From: Dactylosporangium vinaceum
GTDB lineage: Bacteria > Actinomycetota > Actinomycetes > Mycobacteriales > Micromonosporaceae
Length of the DNA: 64,000 bases
Reading direction: 5' to 3'
Assembly: GCF_019904175.1 (NCBI RefSeq)
Contig: NZ_CP061913.1
Span: forward strand, 3,286,001 to 3,350,000
The position numbers were made by a program, and so were the translations under genes. A model generated the notes under the pieces. The model worked only from the letters and a program-made list of their open reading frames with translations, did not search any database and had not been told where the DNA came from. Below, piece by piece: positions 57,553 through 64,000 of this stretch (within the stretch, counting starts at the first letter, position 1; the number at the start of each line of letters is the position of its first letter).

Positions 57553-59006
57553 GACGCTCCCTGCTGCTCGGCATGCTCGCCGTCACCGCGGTGGTCCTGC
57601 TGGTCGCGGGGGTCACGGCCGTGCTGGCGCTGCGGGGATACCTGCTGGAGCGCACCGACGACCAGATCACGTTCACCGCCCGCATCGCCCAGTCGCGCAT
57701 CGAGCAGGCCGGGGATGTACGGGCCCGGGTCGCCCCGACCGACTACGCGATCGAGCTGCGCCGCCGCGACGGGTCGCTGGTGCGCTTCGGCAACCTCGCC
57801 CCCGTCCCGCTGCTGGACGCGGCCCCGCCCGCCCCCGCCGACGGCCGGGTGTCACCGGCCGTCACCCTGCCCGGCATCGCACCGGCGGGCGTCTCCCCGG
57901 GCGGCGGTGACTACCGGGCCGTTGTCGCTCGCACCGTCGACGGCGGGATCGTGCTCGTCGCGCTGCCCCTGGCGCCCGTCGACGACACCGTGCGCCGGCT
58001 CGCCCTCGTCGAGATCGGCACCGGCGCCGCGATGCTCCTGCTGCTCGCCGCGGTCGGCCGGCGCCTCGTCGGCCGCGGGCTGCGCCCCCTGGAGGCGGTC
58101 ACCGAGACGGCCGCCGCCATCGCCGCCGGCGACCTCGACCGCCGGGTGCCACCCGTCGCCGCCCGCGCCGAGGCGACCGAGGTCGGCCGGCTCACCCTCG
58201 CCGTCAACGGGATGCTGGCCCGTCTCGAGTCGGCGCTGCGCGACCGGGAGGCGTCGCAGGAGCGGCTGCGCCGGTTCGCCGCCGACGCCTCGCACGAGCT
58301 GCGCACACCGCTGACGTCGATCCGCGGGTACCTCCAGCTGGTGCGCCAGGGCATCGCCGAGCCCACCGTCCTGGCCCGGGCCGAGGACGAGACCCGGCGG
58401 ATGGGCGCCCTCGTCGACGACCTGCTGTACCTGGCCCGCCTGGACGCCGAGCCCCCGCTGCGCCACGCCCCGTTCGACCTGGTCCCGGTCCTGCGCGACG
58501 CCGTGTCCGACCTCCTGGCCACCGAGCCCGGCCGCCCCGCGACGCTGGAGCTGCCGGCCGCGTGCCTGGTCCGCGGCGACGAGGACGCCGCCCGCCAGAT
58601 CATGGCCAACCTCCTGGCGAACGTCCGCGCCCACACACCACCGGGCACGCCGGTGCGGGTGACGCTCACGCGCTCGTCGCCGGCCGCTCCGGCGGGGTTC
58701 GCGGCGGTCGAGGTGCGCGACGACGGCCCGGGGATGCCCGAAGCGCTCGCCGCCCGGGCCTTCGACCGCTTCGCCCGCGGCCCGGCCGCGCCCGCCGGCG
58801 CCGGCAGTGGGCTGGGCCTGGCGATCGTCGCCGAAACGGTCCGGGCGGGCGGCGGCACTGTCGGGCTGACCTCGGCTCCCGGGGCCGGCACGACAGTCAG
58901 GTTCACCATCCCCGTCGCCGGTTCTCATCCGCCTCTCATCCAACTCACGCCCGCGTCCGAATCGCGCTTGGTGAGATCGACGGGTGAGCCGATCCGGAGG
59001 AGCCGC
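57549..59006 (+). CDS. Membrane sensor histidine kinase, reading frame open into MMPL transporter
   Basis: The kinase portion ends at about residue 457 (TVRFTIPVA). Topology: membrane helix about 4-29, extracytoplasmic region to about 148, second helix about 152-172, HAMP (about 173-228), HisKA with His249 in ASHELRTPLTSIRGYL, and ATPase (about 355-457) with QIMANLLANVRAHTP and GAGSGLGLAIVAETVRAGGG. No stop codon occurs between the normal kinase end and the MMPL protein: residues 458-486 are a linker of non-kinase composition, and the frame continues to 61175. The interval holds a copy of the response-regulator box and a good ribosome site before GTG 59007. Either the stop was lost and a fused 1208-aa protein is made, or internal initiation yields MMPL alone. 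The overlap with the regulator is 4 bp. Confidence 0.85.
58923..58941 (+). promoter_or_regulatory. Direct-repeat box TCTCATCC-N3-TCTCATCC before MMPL gene
   Basis: TCTCATCC at 58923-58930 and 58934-58941, period 11 bp, with GGT in front, matches the box upstream of the response regulator at 7 of 8 positions per half-site. It lies in the kinase C-terminal linker and implies a separate, regulator-controlled promoter for the transporter. Confidence 0.65.
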
Positions 59007-61175
59007 GTGAATCGCCTGGGCCGTTGGTGCGCCACCCATCCCCGCGCCGTGCTCGGCGCCTGGCTCCTCGTCATCGCCGCCCTGGTCGCCACGGCCGCCG
59101 TCGCCGGCCGCCCGACGGACAACGACGTCACCCTCCCCGGCAGCGACGCCCAGACGGCCCGCGACCTGCTGGGCACCCGCGACGCGCGAGCCGACGCGCT
59201 GCTGGTGCTCCACGCCGGCTCCCGCCTGGACACCGATGCGGCGAAGGCGGCGACGGCCGCGACCGCCGCCGCGGTCTCGGCGGTGCCGCACGTGCAAAGC
59301 GTCGCCGCGACGCCGACCCTGAGCGGTGACGGCCGGACCGGCTACCTGACGGTCACCCTGGACGTCGCGCCGCGGGACCTGGAGAAGTCCACCGCCGACG
59401 CCATCGTGGCCGCCGCCGCTCCCGCCCGCGCCGCCGGCATCGAAACCGTCGCCGGTGGCGCGCTGGCCCCGGCCGCCGACCGCGACAGCGGCCGCCTCCC
59501 CGAGCTGCTGGGCCTGCTGGCCGCGGCACTGCTCCTGCTGCTGGCCTTCGGCGGCGTGGTGGCAGCGGCGATGCCGATCGCCACCGCCTTGTTCACGCTG
59601 GCCGGCGCCCAGAGCGTGATCGGCCTGGCCGGGCACGCGGCGGCGGTCCCGACGGTGGCGACGACGCTGGCGACGATGGTCGGCCTCGGCGTGGGCATCG
59701 ACTACGCGCTCTTCCTGATCACCCGCTACCGCGAACTGCTCCCGCCGCCCGCGAGCCACACCGGGCCTCTCCCGGCCGCGGCGGCCCGCACCGAGGCCAT
59801 CGCGAGCGCCGTGGCCGACTCCGGCCGGGCCGTCATCTTCGCCGGCGGCACCGTCGTGATAGCCCTGGGCGGCCTGACGGTGGCCGGCGTCCCGCTGCTG
59901 GCCACGCTCGCCTGGACCACCGCCACGGCCGTCCTCTTCGCCGTGGCGGGCGCGGTCACCCTCCTGCCGGCACTCCTGGCGCTGGCGGGCCGCCGCATCA
60001 AGCCACCCGCGACGCCCGTGGGCGAGGGCTTCTGGGGCCGCCTGGCCGCAACGATCACCCGCCGCCCGGTGCGCTACGCCCTCGCCACCACCGCCCTCCT
60101 GGCCCTCCTGGCCGCCCCGGCCCTGGATCTGCACCTCGGCCAGACCGACGCCGGGCGCAGCCCCGACGGCAGCGCGGCCCGCCGCAGCTTCGACCTCCTG
60201 TCGGCCGGCTTCGGCCCGGGCTTCAACGCCCCGCTGACCGCCGTGCTCGCCCTGGACCCGCCGGCCACAGCCCCGCCGGCCGCCGATCCGTCGGCCGCGG
60301 ACCCGTCCGGGCCGCGCCTGGCCGAGCTGGCCCGCACGATCGCGGCCCTCCCTGGCGTCGCCGGTGTCTCGCCGCCCCGCGTCTCCGCCGGCGGCGGTGT
60401 GGCCTCGTGGCGGGTCACCCCGACCACCGCGCCGGGCGATCCGGCCACCGCGGACCTCGTGCATCGCCTGCGCCGGCTGGAGCTCGACGGCCGCCCGGTC
60501 CACGTCGGGGGTGCCGTGGCCACGAAGGTCGACCTCGCCGAGCGCAGCGCCGGGCGGCTGCCGTTGGTGATCGGGGTGGTCGTGGCGCTGTCGGCGGCCC
60601 TGCTGCTGCTCGCGTTCCGGGCGCCGGTCGTGGCGGTCAAGGCCGCGGTGATGAACCTCGTGTCCATCGGTGCCGCGTACGGTGCGCTGACCGCGGTGTT
60701 CTCGTGGGGCTGGGGTGTGCGGCTGACGGGGCTCGACGGGCCGCTGCCGATCGAGAGCTACGTGCCGACAATGCTCTTCGCCCTGCTCTTCGGGCTGTCG
60801 ATGGACTACGAGGTCTTCCTGCTCACCGCGGTCCGGCAGGAGTATCTGCGCACCGGTGACACCCGGGTGTCGGTCCGGGCGGGCCTGGCCCGGACGGGAC
60901 GGGTCATCACGTCCGCGGCCGGGATCATGGTGGTCGTGTTCGCGAGCTTCACGCTCAACGTCGACCCGGTGGTGAAGATGTTCGGGCTCGGCATGGCGGT
61001 GGCGATCGCGGTGGACGCCACCGTGGTCCGGGGACTGCTGGTCCCGGCCACGATGGCGCTCCTGGGGCCGCGCAACTGGTGGCCGTCGCGGGCCGCTACT
61101 TCGCCGCCGCCTCCAGCCGCGGCAGCAACTGCTGGGCCGCCCGCTTCGCAACCGACAGGTTCGCCGCGTCGCTAG
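59007..61175 (+). CDS. MMPL/RND-family transporter (lipid or drug exporter)
   Basis: A 722-aa membrane protein with a dozen predicted helices in two MMPL repeats. The first helix is HPRAVLGAWLLVIAALVATAAVAG, the external loop includes GRPTDNDVTLPGSDAQTARDLL, and typical segments are LATMVGLGVGIDYALFLITRYRE and MLFALLFGLSMDYEVFLLTAVR (matching Asp-Tyr motifs of the proton pathway in each half), and GRVITSAAGIMVVVFASF. MMPL proteins export lipids, siderophores or drugs. GTG 59007 follows GGAGGAG by 4 nt. The 3' 80 bp overlap the convergent DUF3558 lipoprotein gene, and the last about 27 residues (SRAATSPPPPAAAATAG onward) are low-complexity and were probably acquired by read-through. Expected partner of the upstream two-component system. 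Confidence 0.92.
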   Translation: MNRLGRWCATHPRAVLGAWLLVIAALVATAAVAGRPTDNDVTLPGSDAQTARDLLGTRDARADALLVLHAGSRLDTDAAKAATAATAAAVSAVPHVQSVAATPTLSGDGRTGYLTVTLDVAPRDLEKSTADAIVAAAAPARAAGIETVAGGALAPAADRDSGRLPELLGLLAAALLLLLAFGGVVAAAMPIATALFTLAGAQSVIGLAGHAAAVPTVATTLATMVGLGVGIDYALFLITRYRELLPPPASHTGPLPAAAARTEAIASAVADSGRAVIFAGGTVVIALGGLTVAGVPLLATLAWTTATAVLFAVAGAVTLLPALLALAGRRIKPPATPVGEGFWGRLAATITRRPVRYALATTALLALLAAPALDLHLGQTDAGRSPDGSAARRSFDLLSAGFGPGFNAPLTAVLALDPPATAPPAADPSAADPSGPRLAELARTIAALPGVAGVSPPRVSAGGGVASWRVTPTTAPGDPATADLVHRLRRLELDGRPVHVGGAVATKVDLAERSAGRLPLVIGVVVALSAALLLLAFRAPVVAVKAAVMNLVSIGAAYGALTAVFSWGWGVRLTGLDGPLPIESYVPTMLFALLFGLSMDYEVFLLTAVRQEYLRTGDTRVSVRAGLARTGRVITSAAGIMVVVFASFTLNVDPVVKMFGLGMAVAIAVDATVVRGLLVPATMALLGPRNWWPSRAATSPPPPAAAATAGPPASQPTGSPRR

Positions 61176-61686
61176 ACTCCGAGGAGACGTAGACGTCGAC
61201 GTCGCGGCCGCTCTGCCAGACGTAGAGGTGCCCGGCGAGGGAGTACGCGGTGGTGCCGATGCCCGGGACCGCTGTCGCCTGCTTGTTGCGCACGTCGAAG
61301 TTCTCCCGCGTCTCCAGGCTCACCGCGATCGTCACCTGGCCCTGCGAGAGCTGCCACTGGCAGTACCGGGACGCCGGTGTCGCCCCGCCGTCGTCGGTCA
61401 TGAGCGTGACCTGCTCGCCGGTCAGCATGTTGATCTCGGCCTTCGACACGATCTTGCAGATGTCGGGTACCGCGCCCGCCGCCGCCTTGGCACTGGAGGA
61501 CGGCTTCGGCGAGCCGCTGCCCTTCGCCGACGCGGACGGTGCCGAGGAGGCGGCGGCGGACGTGGCCGCGGACGGTGCCGCCGACGCGGCGGGCTGGCCG
61601 GCCGTCGTGGCCTTGTCGTCGTTGCAGGCGGCCAGCGAGAGCGCCCCGAGGGCGGCCGCGGCCAGGACGAGAATGCGACGTGACAT
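61096..61686 (-). CDS. DUF3558-like lipoprotein
   Basis: A 196-aa exported lipoprotein: MSRRILVLAAAALGALSLAAC with the lipidated cysteine at residue 21, an Ala/Ser/Pro/Thr-rich spacer to about residue 75, then a DUF3558-type domain (DICKIVSKAEINMLTGEQVTLMTDDGGATPASRYCQWQL and ATAVPGIGTTAYSLAGHLYVWQSGRDVDVYVSSES). Two cysteines (residues about 83 and 116) probably form a disulfide. Members are abundant surface lipoproteins of unknown function. ATG 61686 is chosen; the longer frame lacks a signal start. The 3' end overlaps the MMPL gene by 80 bp, tail to tail. The gap to 61800 shows nothing notable. Confidence 0.85.
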   Translation of the reverse strand: MSRRILVLAAAALGALSLAACNDDKATTAGQPAASAAPSAATSAAASSAPSASAKGSGSPKPSSSAKAAAGAVPDICKIVSKAEINMLTGEQVTLMTDDGGATPASRYCQWQLSQGQVTIAVSLETRENFDVRNKQATAVPGIGTTAYSLAGHLYVWQSGRDVDVYVSSESSDAANLSVAKRAAQQLLPRLEAAAK

Positions 61687-61800
61687 CGGAACGCTCCCTG
61701 GAAGGTGTGTGCGGTGGTGCAATCCAAGGTGCGTGATCGGACGTCCCCGGCGCGCACGTCCCGGCCGACGTGGCACTTTTCCGGGAGCGTGCGGGTGCGT

Positions 61801-62184
61801 TCAGTCCCAGCGGGTGGCGTTGGCCTCGGTGAGCACGCCGGGCCGGTCGAGCACCACACAGAACACCAGCCCCGCCGGGTCGCGCATCACCTGCCAGTTT
61901 CCGGCCCGCTCGAGGCGGGTCGCGCCCAGCCGTTCGAGGCGGGCGACCTCGGCGTCGACGTCGTCGGTGTGGAAGTCGAGGTGTACGCGCGCAGGCCCGT
62001 CGCCGAGCCGCTGCGCGAGCACGATCATGTCGTGGTCCGGCAGCTTCGCCCCGCTGAACTCCGGATACTGCCCGACCCGCTCCAGCGGCGCCCCGAGCGC
62101 CCCGGACCAGAACGCGACAGTGGCGTCGTGGTCCGCGCGCGGCACGTCAATGGAGATCGCGTACAACCTGCTGAAGTGAGCCAC
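61801..62184 (-). CDS. Glyoxalase/bleomycin-resistance (VOC) protein
   Basis: A 127-aa VOC-fold protein: HFSRLYAISIDVPRADHDATVAFWSGALG, then ARVHLDFHTDDVDAEVARLERLGATRLE and WQVMRDPAGLVFCVV. The paired beta-alpha-beta-beta-beta units bind a metal in catalytic members; the ligand set is not fully recognisable. GTG 62184 is chosen; a CATACT -10 sequence lies about 10 nt before it, suggesting a leaderless message. Function unknown. It is divergent from the small acidic protein gene. Confidence 0.8.
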   Translation of the reverse strand: MAHFSRLYAISIDVPRADHDATVAFWSGALGAPLERVGQYPEFSGAKLPDHDMIVLAQRLGDGPARVHLDFHTDDVDAEVARLERLGATRLERAGNWQVMRDPAGLVFCVVLDRPGVLTEANATRWD

Positions 62185-62274
62185 GCCCCGCAGTATGCCG
62201 CCGGCTTTGGCGCCCAGGCGATTTCCTGTGCGGTCGGCTTGTGCCGAAGAATGTGGATCTCGCACGATCAGGGG

Positions 62275-62439
62275 ATGACTTCCGCGGACCGAGCCCTCCC
62301 GGCCGACGACCTCGCCGACCGCGCGTTGCCGAGCCCATACGGCGAGGCGGGCGCGGACTTCGGGCTGATCGACACGAACATCGACGACGACCTGGCCGAG
62401 GAGCCGTCGCCCGACCGGGAGCGCGACACCGCTCTATAG
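62275..62439 (+). CDS. Small acidic peptide (54 aa), unknown
   Basis: A 54-aa protein rich in Asp/Glu/Ala/Pro with an internal near-repeat RALPADDLADRALPSPYG. Third positions are strongly GC-biased and CAGGGG precedes the ATG by 1 nt, supporting coding. No family, signal or membrane segment is recognised; it could be a small regulatory or precursor peptide. It lies 30 nt upstream of the DUF4291 gene, so the two are probably cotranscribed. Confidence 0.45.
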   Translation: MTSADRALPADDLADRALPSPYGEAGADFGLIDTNIDDDLAEEPSPDRERDTAL

Positions 62440-62469
62440 TCGCCCGATGGCAACGTTCACGGCCGTCCG

Positions 62470-63042
62470 ATGAGCCGCGAGATCCGGGCGGTCCACACGC
62501 CGGCGACCATCACGGTGTACCAGGCCTACAGCGCCGCGATAGCGGTCCCCGCCCTGGCCGCGGGCCGCTTCACACCCCCGTTCAAGCGCGACCGCATGAC
62601 GTGGATCAAGCCGTCCTTCCTGTGGATGATGTACCGCAGTGGCTGGGGCACGAAGGAGGGCCAGGAACACGTGCTGGCCGTGGAGATCCGGCGCGAGGGC
62701 TTCGACTGGGCGGTCTCGACGGCGGTCCTGAGCCACTACGACCGCCAGGCCCACGCCAGCGAGGACGCGTGGAAGCGGGACCTGCGCAGCAGCCCGGTCC
62801 GAGTCCAGTGGGACCCCGAGCGCGACCTGCACCTGCGCCCGCAACCGGACTGCCGCTCGCTGCAGCTGGGCCTGAGCGGCGAGGCCGTCCACCGTTACGT
62901 CGACGACTGGACCGTCTCGATCACCGACGCCACCCCGCTGGCCCACCGGGTCCACGCCCTGGTGCGCTCCGGCGACCTGGACGAGGCGACGGCCCTGCTG
63001 CCGCCGGAGCGCCCATACACCGTGGCGGCTCCCGGGTCATGA
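62470..63042 (+). CDS. DUF4291-family protein
   Basis: A 190-aa protein with the DUF4291 signature IRAVHTPATITVYQAYSAAIA, FTPPFKRDRMTWIKPSFLWMMYRSGW and GTKEGQEHVLAVEIRREGFDWAV, which cover most of the family length. The many aromatic/basic residues suggest nucleic-acid or ligand binding; the biochemical function of the family is not established. ATG 62470 is correct by family alignment. Tail overlaps the convergent SOS-box gene by 6 bp. Confidence 0.9.
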   Translation: MSREIRAVHTPATITVYQAYSAAIAVPALAAGRFTPPFKRDRMTWIKPSFLWMMYRSGWGTKEGQEHVLAVEIRREGFDWAVSTAVLSHYDRQAHASEDAWKRDLRSSPVRVQWDPERDLHLRPQPDCRSLQLGLSGEAVHRYVDDWTVSITDATPLAHRVHALVRSGDLDEATALLPPERPYTVAAPGS

Positions 63043-63354
63043 CGGCGGTCCGGGTAGGGCCGTCCCCTCGACCGCGCCGGCCGGGGCCAGGCCCAGCAGC
63101 GGTGCCATCGTCGGGCAGGTGAGGGAGGCGCAGTCCCGGCCGTGGGCGTCGTAGTCGGCGCGGCCGATCGGCACCACCGTCACGGCGAGCGGCCGCACCG
63201 GCCCCGTGGCCCAGTATCGCTGGGTCCCCACGGCCCGCCGCAGCGCTCGGCGGAGGCTGGTGGTGAACTGGGTGAACTCGTGCCGCACGCCGCCGTGCCG
63301 GGCCACCGGCCAGTCGAGGCGCACCGCGTAACCGTCGGGCAAGATCGAAGTCAT
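63037..63354 (-). CDS. Hypothetical protein behind an SOS box (105 aa)
   Basis: A 105-aa protein with strong GC3 bias: MTSILPDGYAVRLDWPVARHGGVRHEFTQF, then LRRALRRAVGTQRYW, VTVVPIGRADYDAHGRDC, ASLTCPTMAPLL. Its basic helices and conserved-looking H/C residues suggest a nucleic-acid or metal-associated protein, but no family is recognised. ATG 63354 is chosen. The 5' region carries a perfect actinobacterial LexA site TCGAACACCAGTTCGA (63406-63421) and a TATCGT -10 box immediately downstream of it in the minus sense (63403-63398). It is therefore expected to be repressed by LexA and induced by DNA damage. Confidence 0.65.
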   Translation of the reverse strand: MTSILPDGYAVRLDWPVARHGGVRHEFTQFTTSLRRALRRAVGTQRYWATGPVRPLAVTVVPIGRADYDAHGRDCASLTCPTMAPLLGLAPAGAVEGTALPGPPS

Positions 63355-63397
63355 CGCCACCACCCCTACTCGTTGAGGCAACGACCGAACCTGCCCC

Positions 63398-63421
63398 CAC
63401 GATACTCGAACACCAGTTCGA
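63398..63421 (-). promoter_or_regulatory. LexA/SOS box with adjacent -10 element
   Basis: TCGAAC-ACCA-GTTCGA at 63406-63421 matches the actinobacterial SOS consensus TCGAAC-N4-GTTCGA exactly. On the minus strand it is followed by TATCGT (63403-63398), giving a promoter whose upstream half is covered by LexA. Confidence 0.75.
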
Positions 63422-63527
63422 ATTCACCTGTCGTTCGGGCCCTTACCAGGTTGGCGTCCGGGCCGGAGCCCGGCGCCCCGCGCGGCCCGCGGCTGCGGCC
63501 CGGGCCGGGGCGTGCGACCGTGGCGGG

Positions 63528-63635
63528 GTGACCATTGAGGGCGGCCCCGAGCCGACGCCCGGGCGGCTGGTCGAGCTGATCGTCGAGCATGTCGAGAGCG
63601 GGCCCTCAGCCGCGACCGGTAAGCGTCAGCGGTAG
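63528..63635 (+). CDS. Possible small protein (35 aa)
   Basis: GTG 63528 preceded by GGCGGG encodes MTIEGGPEPTPGRLVELIV and ends KRQR. Codon bias is coding-like, but length and lack of homology make it uncertain. It overlaps nothing and precedes the VOC gene by 30 nt. The gap 63355-63527 otherwise holds only the SOS promoter. Confidence 0.25.
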   Translation: MTIEGGPEPTPGRLVELIVEHVESGPSAATGKRQR

Positions 63636-63665
63636 ACACCAGCCACCCGAACAGGAGCAGACGAC

Positions 63666-64000
63666 ATGGGCGATCCCGTGGTCCACTTCGAGATCAGCGG
63701 CCAGGAGCCGGCGAAGCTGCGCGAGTACTACAGCGACCTCTTCGACTGGCGGTTCGACGCGCCCGGGAACGCGGTCACCGAGCGGGTCTCCGCGGACGGC
63801 GACTACCACTTCGTCCAGGAGGACTCGGCCGGCATCAACGGCGGGGTGGGCGGCGGCGCGGGGTACCCCACCCGCGTCACCTTCTACGTGAACGTACCCG
63901 ACGTCGAGCGGGCCCTCGCCCGGGCGGAGAGCCTCGGCGGCCGCAGGATCATGGGGCCCGAGCCGCGCACCGGCAGCTTCACGGTCGGGCACTTTCAGGA
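63666..64000 (+). CDS. VOC-superfamily protein, 3' truncated
   Basis: The ATG at 63666 with AGGAGC 8 nt upstream opens a VOC-fold protein: VVHFEISGQEPAKLREYYSDLFDWRFD, then ADGDYHFVQEDSAGINGGVGGGAGYPTRVTFYVNVPDVERALARAESLGG and GPEPRTGSFTVGHFQ. It resembles glyoxalase-like CDGSH/phenazine-type single-domain proteins that bind a small ligand or metal. The C-terminal end lies outside the window. Function unknown. Confidence 0.85.
   Translation, partial: MGDPVVHFEISGQEPAKLREYYSDLFDWRFDAPGNAVTERVSADGDYHFVQEDSAGINGGVGGGAGYPTRVTFYVNVPDVERALARAESLGGRRIMGPEPRTGSFTVGHFQ

Noticed and set aside
57852..61151. Long minus-strand open frame opposite the kinase/MMPL genes
   Set aside because: Arg/Gly/Gln/Asp-rich antisense shadow with no signal or domain.
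1..64000. CRISPR arrays, tRNA/rRNA genes, transposases, integrases
   Set aside because: None of the expected repeat-spacer structures, RNA motifs or transposase domains were recognised by reading; a dedicated scan was not possible.

Overview
The window comes from a high-GC actinomycete. Third codon positions are almost all G or C, GTG and TTG starts are common, and several genes have a -10 box 6-7 nt before the start codon, as expected of leaderless mRNAs. Gene content (GH92, GH78, GH128 and GH3 glycosidases, LacI regulators, CBM13 and discoidin modules, MEDS/STAS regulators, F420-type oxidoreductase, DUF4291) fits a filamentous soil actinomycete, probably Micromonosporaceae; that family placement is inference. 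No rRNA, tRNA, CRISPR array, insertion sequence, prophage or origin was recognised.

Layout. 1-8.8 kb: end of an acyl-CoA synthetase, an LLM oxidoreductase, an M48 protease, a META-domain lipoprotein with a small membrane protein, a secreted GH92 mannosidase and a phosphoribosyltransferase. 8.8-15.7 kb: a divergent LacI repressor and an alpha-L-rhamnosidase/sugar ABC importer operon with two LacI-type operators around the promoter. 15.8-17.6 kb: a translationally coupled MEDS-STAS / MEDS-ATPase pair. 17.6-19.7 kb: an aldolase-like fusion protein divergent from a frameshifted M19 dipeptidase. 19.7-26.4 kb: four minus-strand exported proteins, three of them with LacI-type palindromes upstream. 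26.4-33.2 kb: acetyltransferase, protein mannosyltransferase, LysR regulator, IMPase-like protein, a Rossmann protein with a glycine-rich insertion, NYN-LOTUS RNase and TfoX protein. 33.2-42.1 kb: a NarL-type two-component system divergent from an ABC exporter, then a block of three histidine kinases and one receiver. 42.1-47.9 kb: secreted GH3, glucose-6-phosphate dehydrogenase, a TetR/SRPBCC pair and a Gln-rich coiled-coil protein. 47.9-53.3 kb: frameshifted desaturase, GNAT, two SDRs with a MerR regulator, HPF-like protein and a TPR-CHAT caspase-like protein. 53.3-61.7 kb: LacI/GH3 beta-glucosidase pair and an OmpR-type two-component system joined to an MMPL transporter. 61.1-64 kb: lipoprotein, VOC proteins, DUF4291 and a small gene behind a perfect actinobacterial SOS box.

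The dominant theme is regulated glycan use: secreted enzymes release sugars, LacI repressors sense them, an ABC importer lacking its own ATPase takes them up, and a cytosolic GH3 and G6PDH work downstream. The most unusual signals are a 22-bp perfect palindrome over the TetR stop/SRPBCC start, a kinase and an MMPL transporter in one uninterrupted reading frame with matching direct-repeat boxes before each transcription unit, the SOS-box gene, the aldolase-like fusion beside an M19 protein with an altered metal motif, and a stand-alone TPR-CHAT protein. Two genes carry single-G deletions that could be real or assembly errors.
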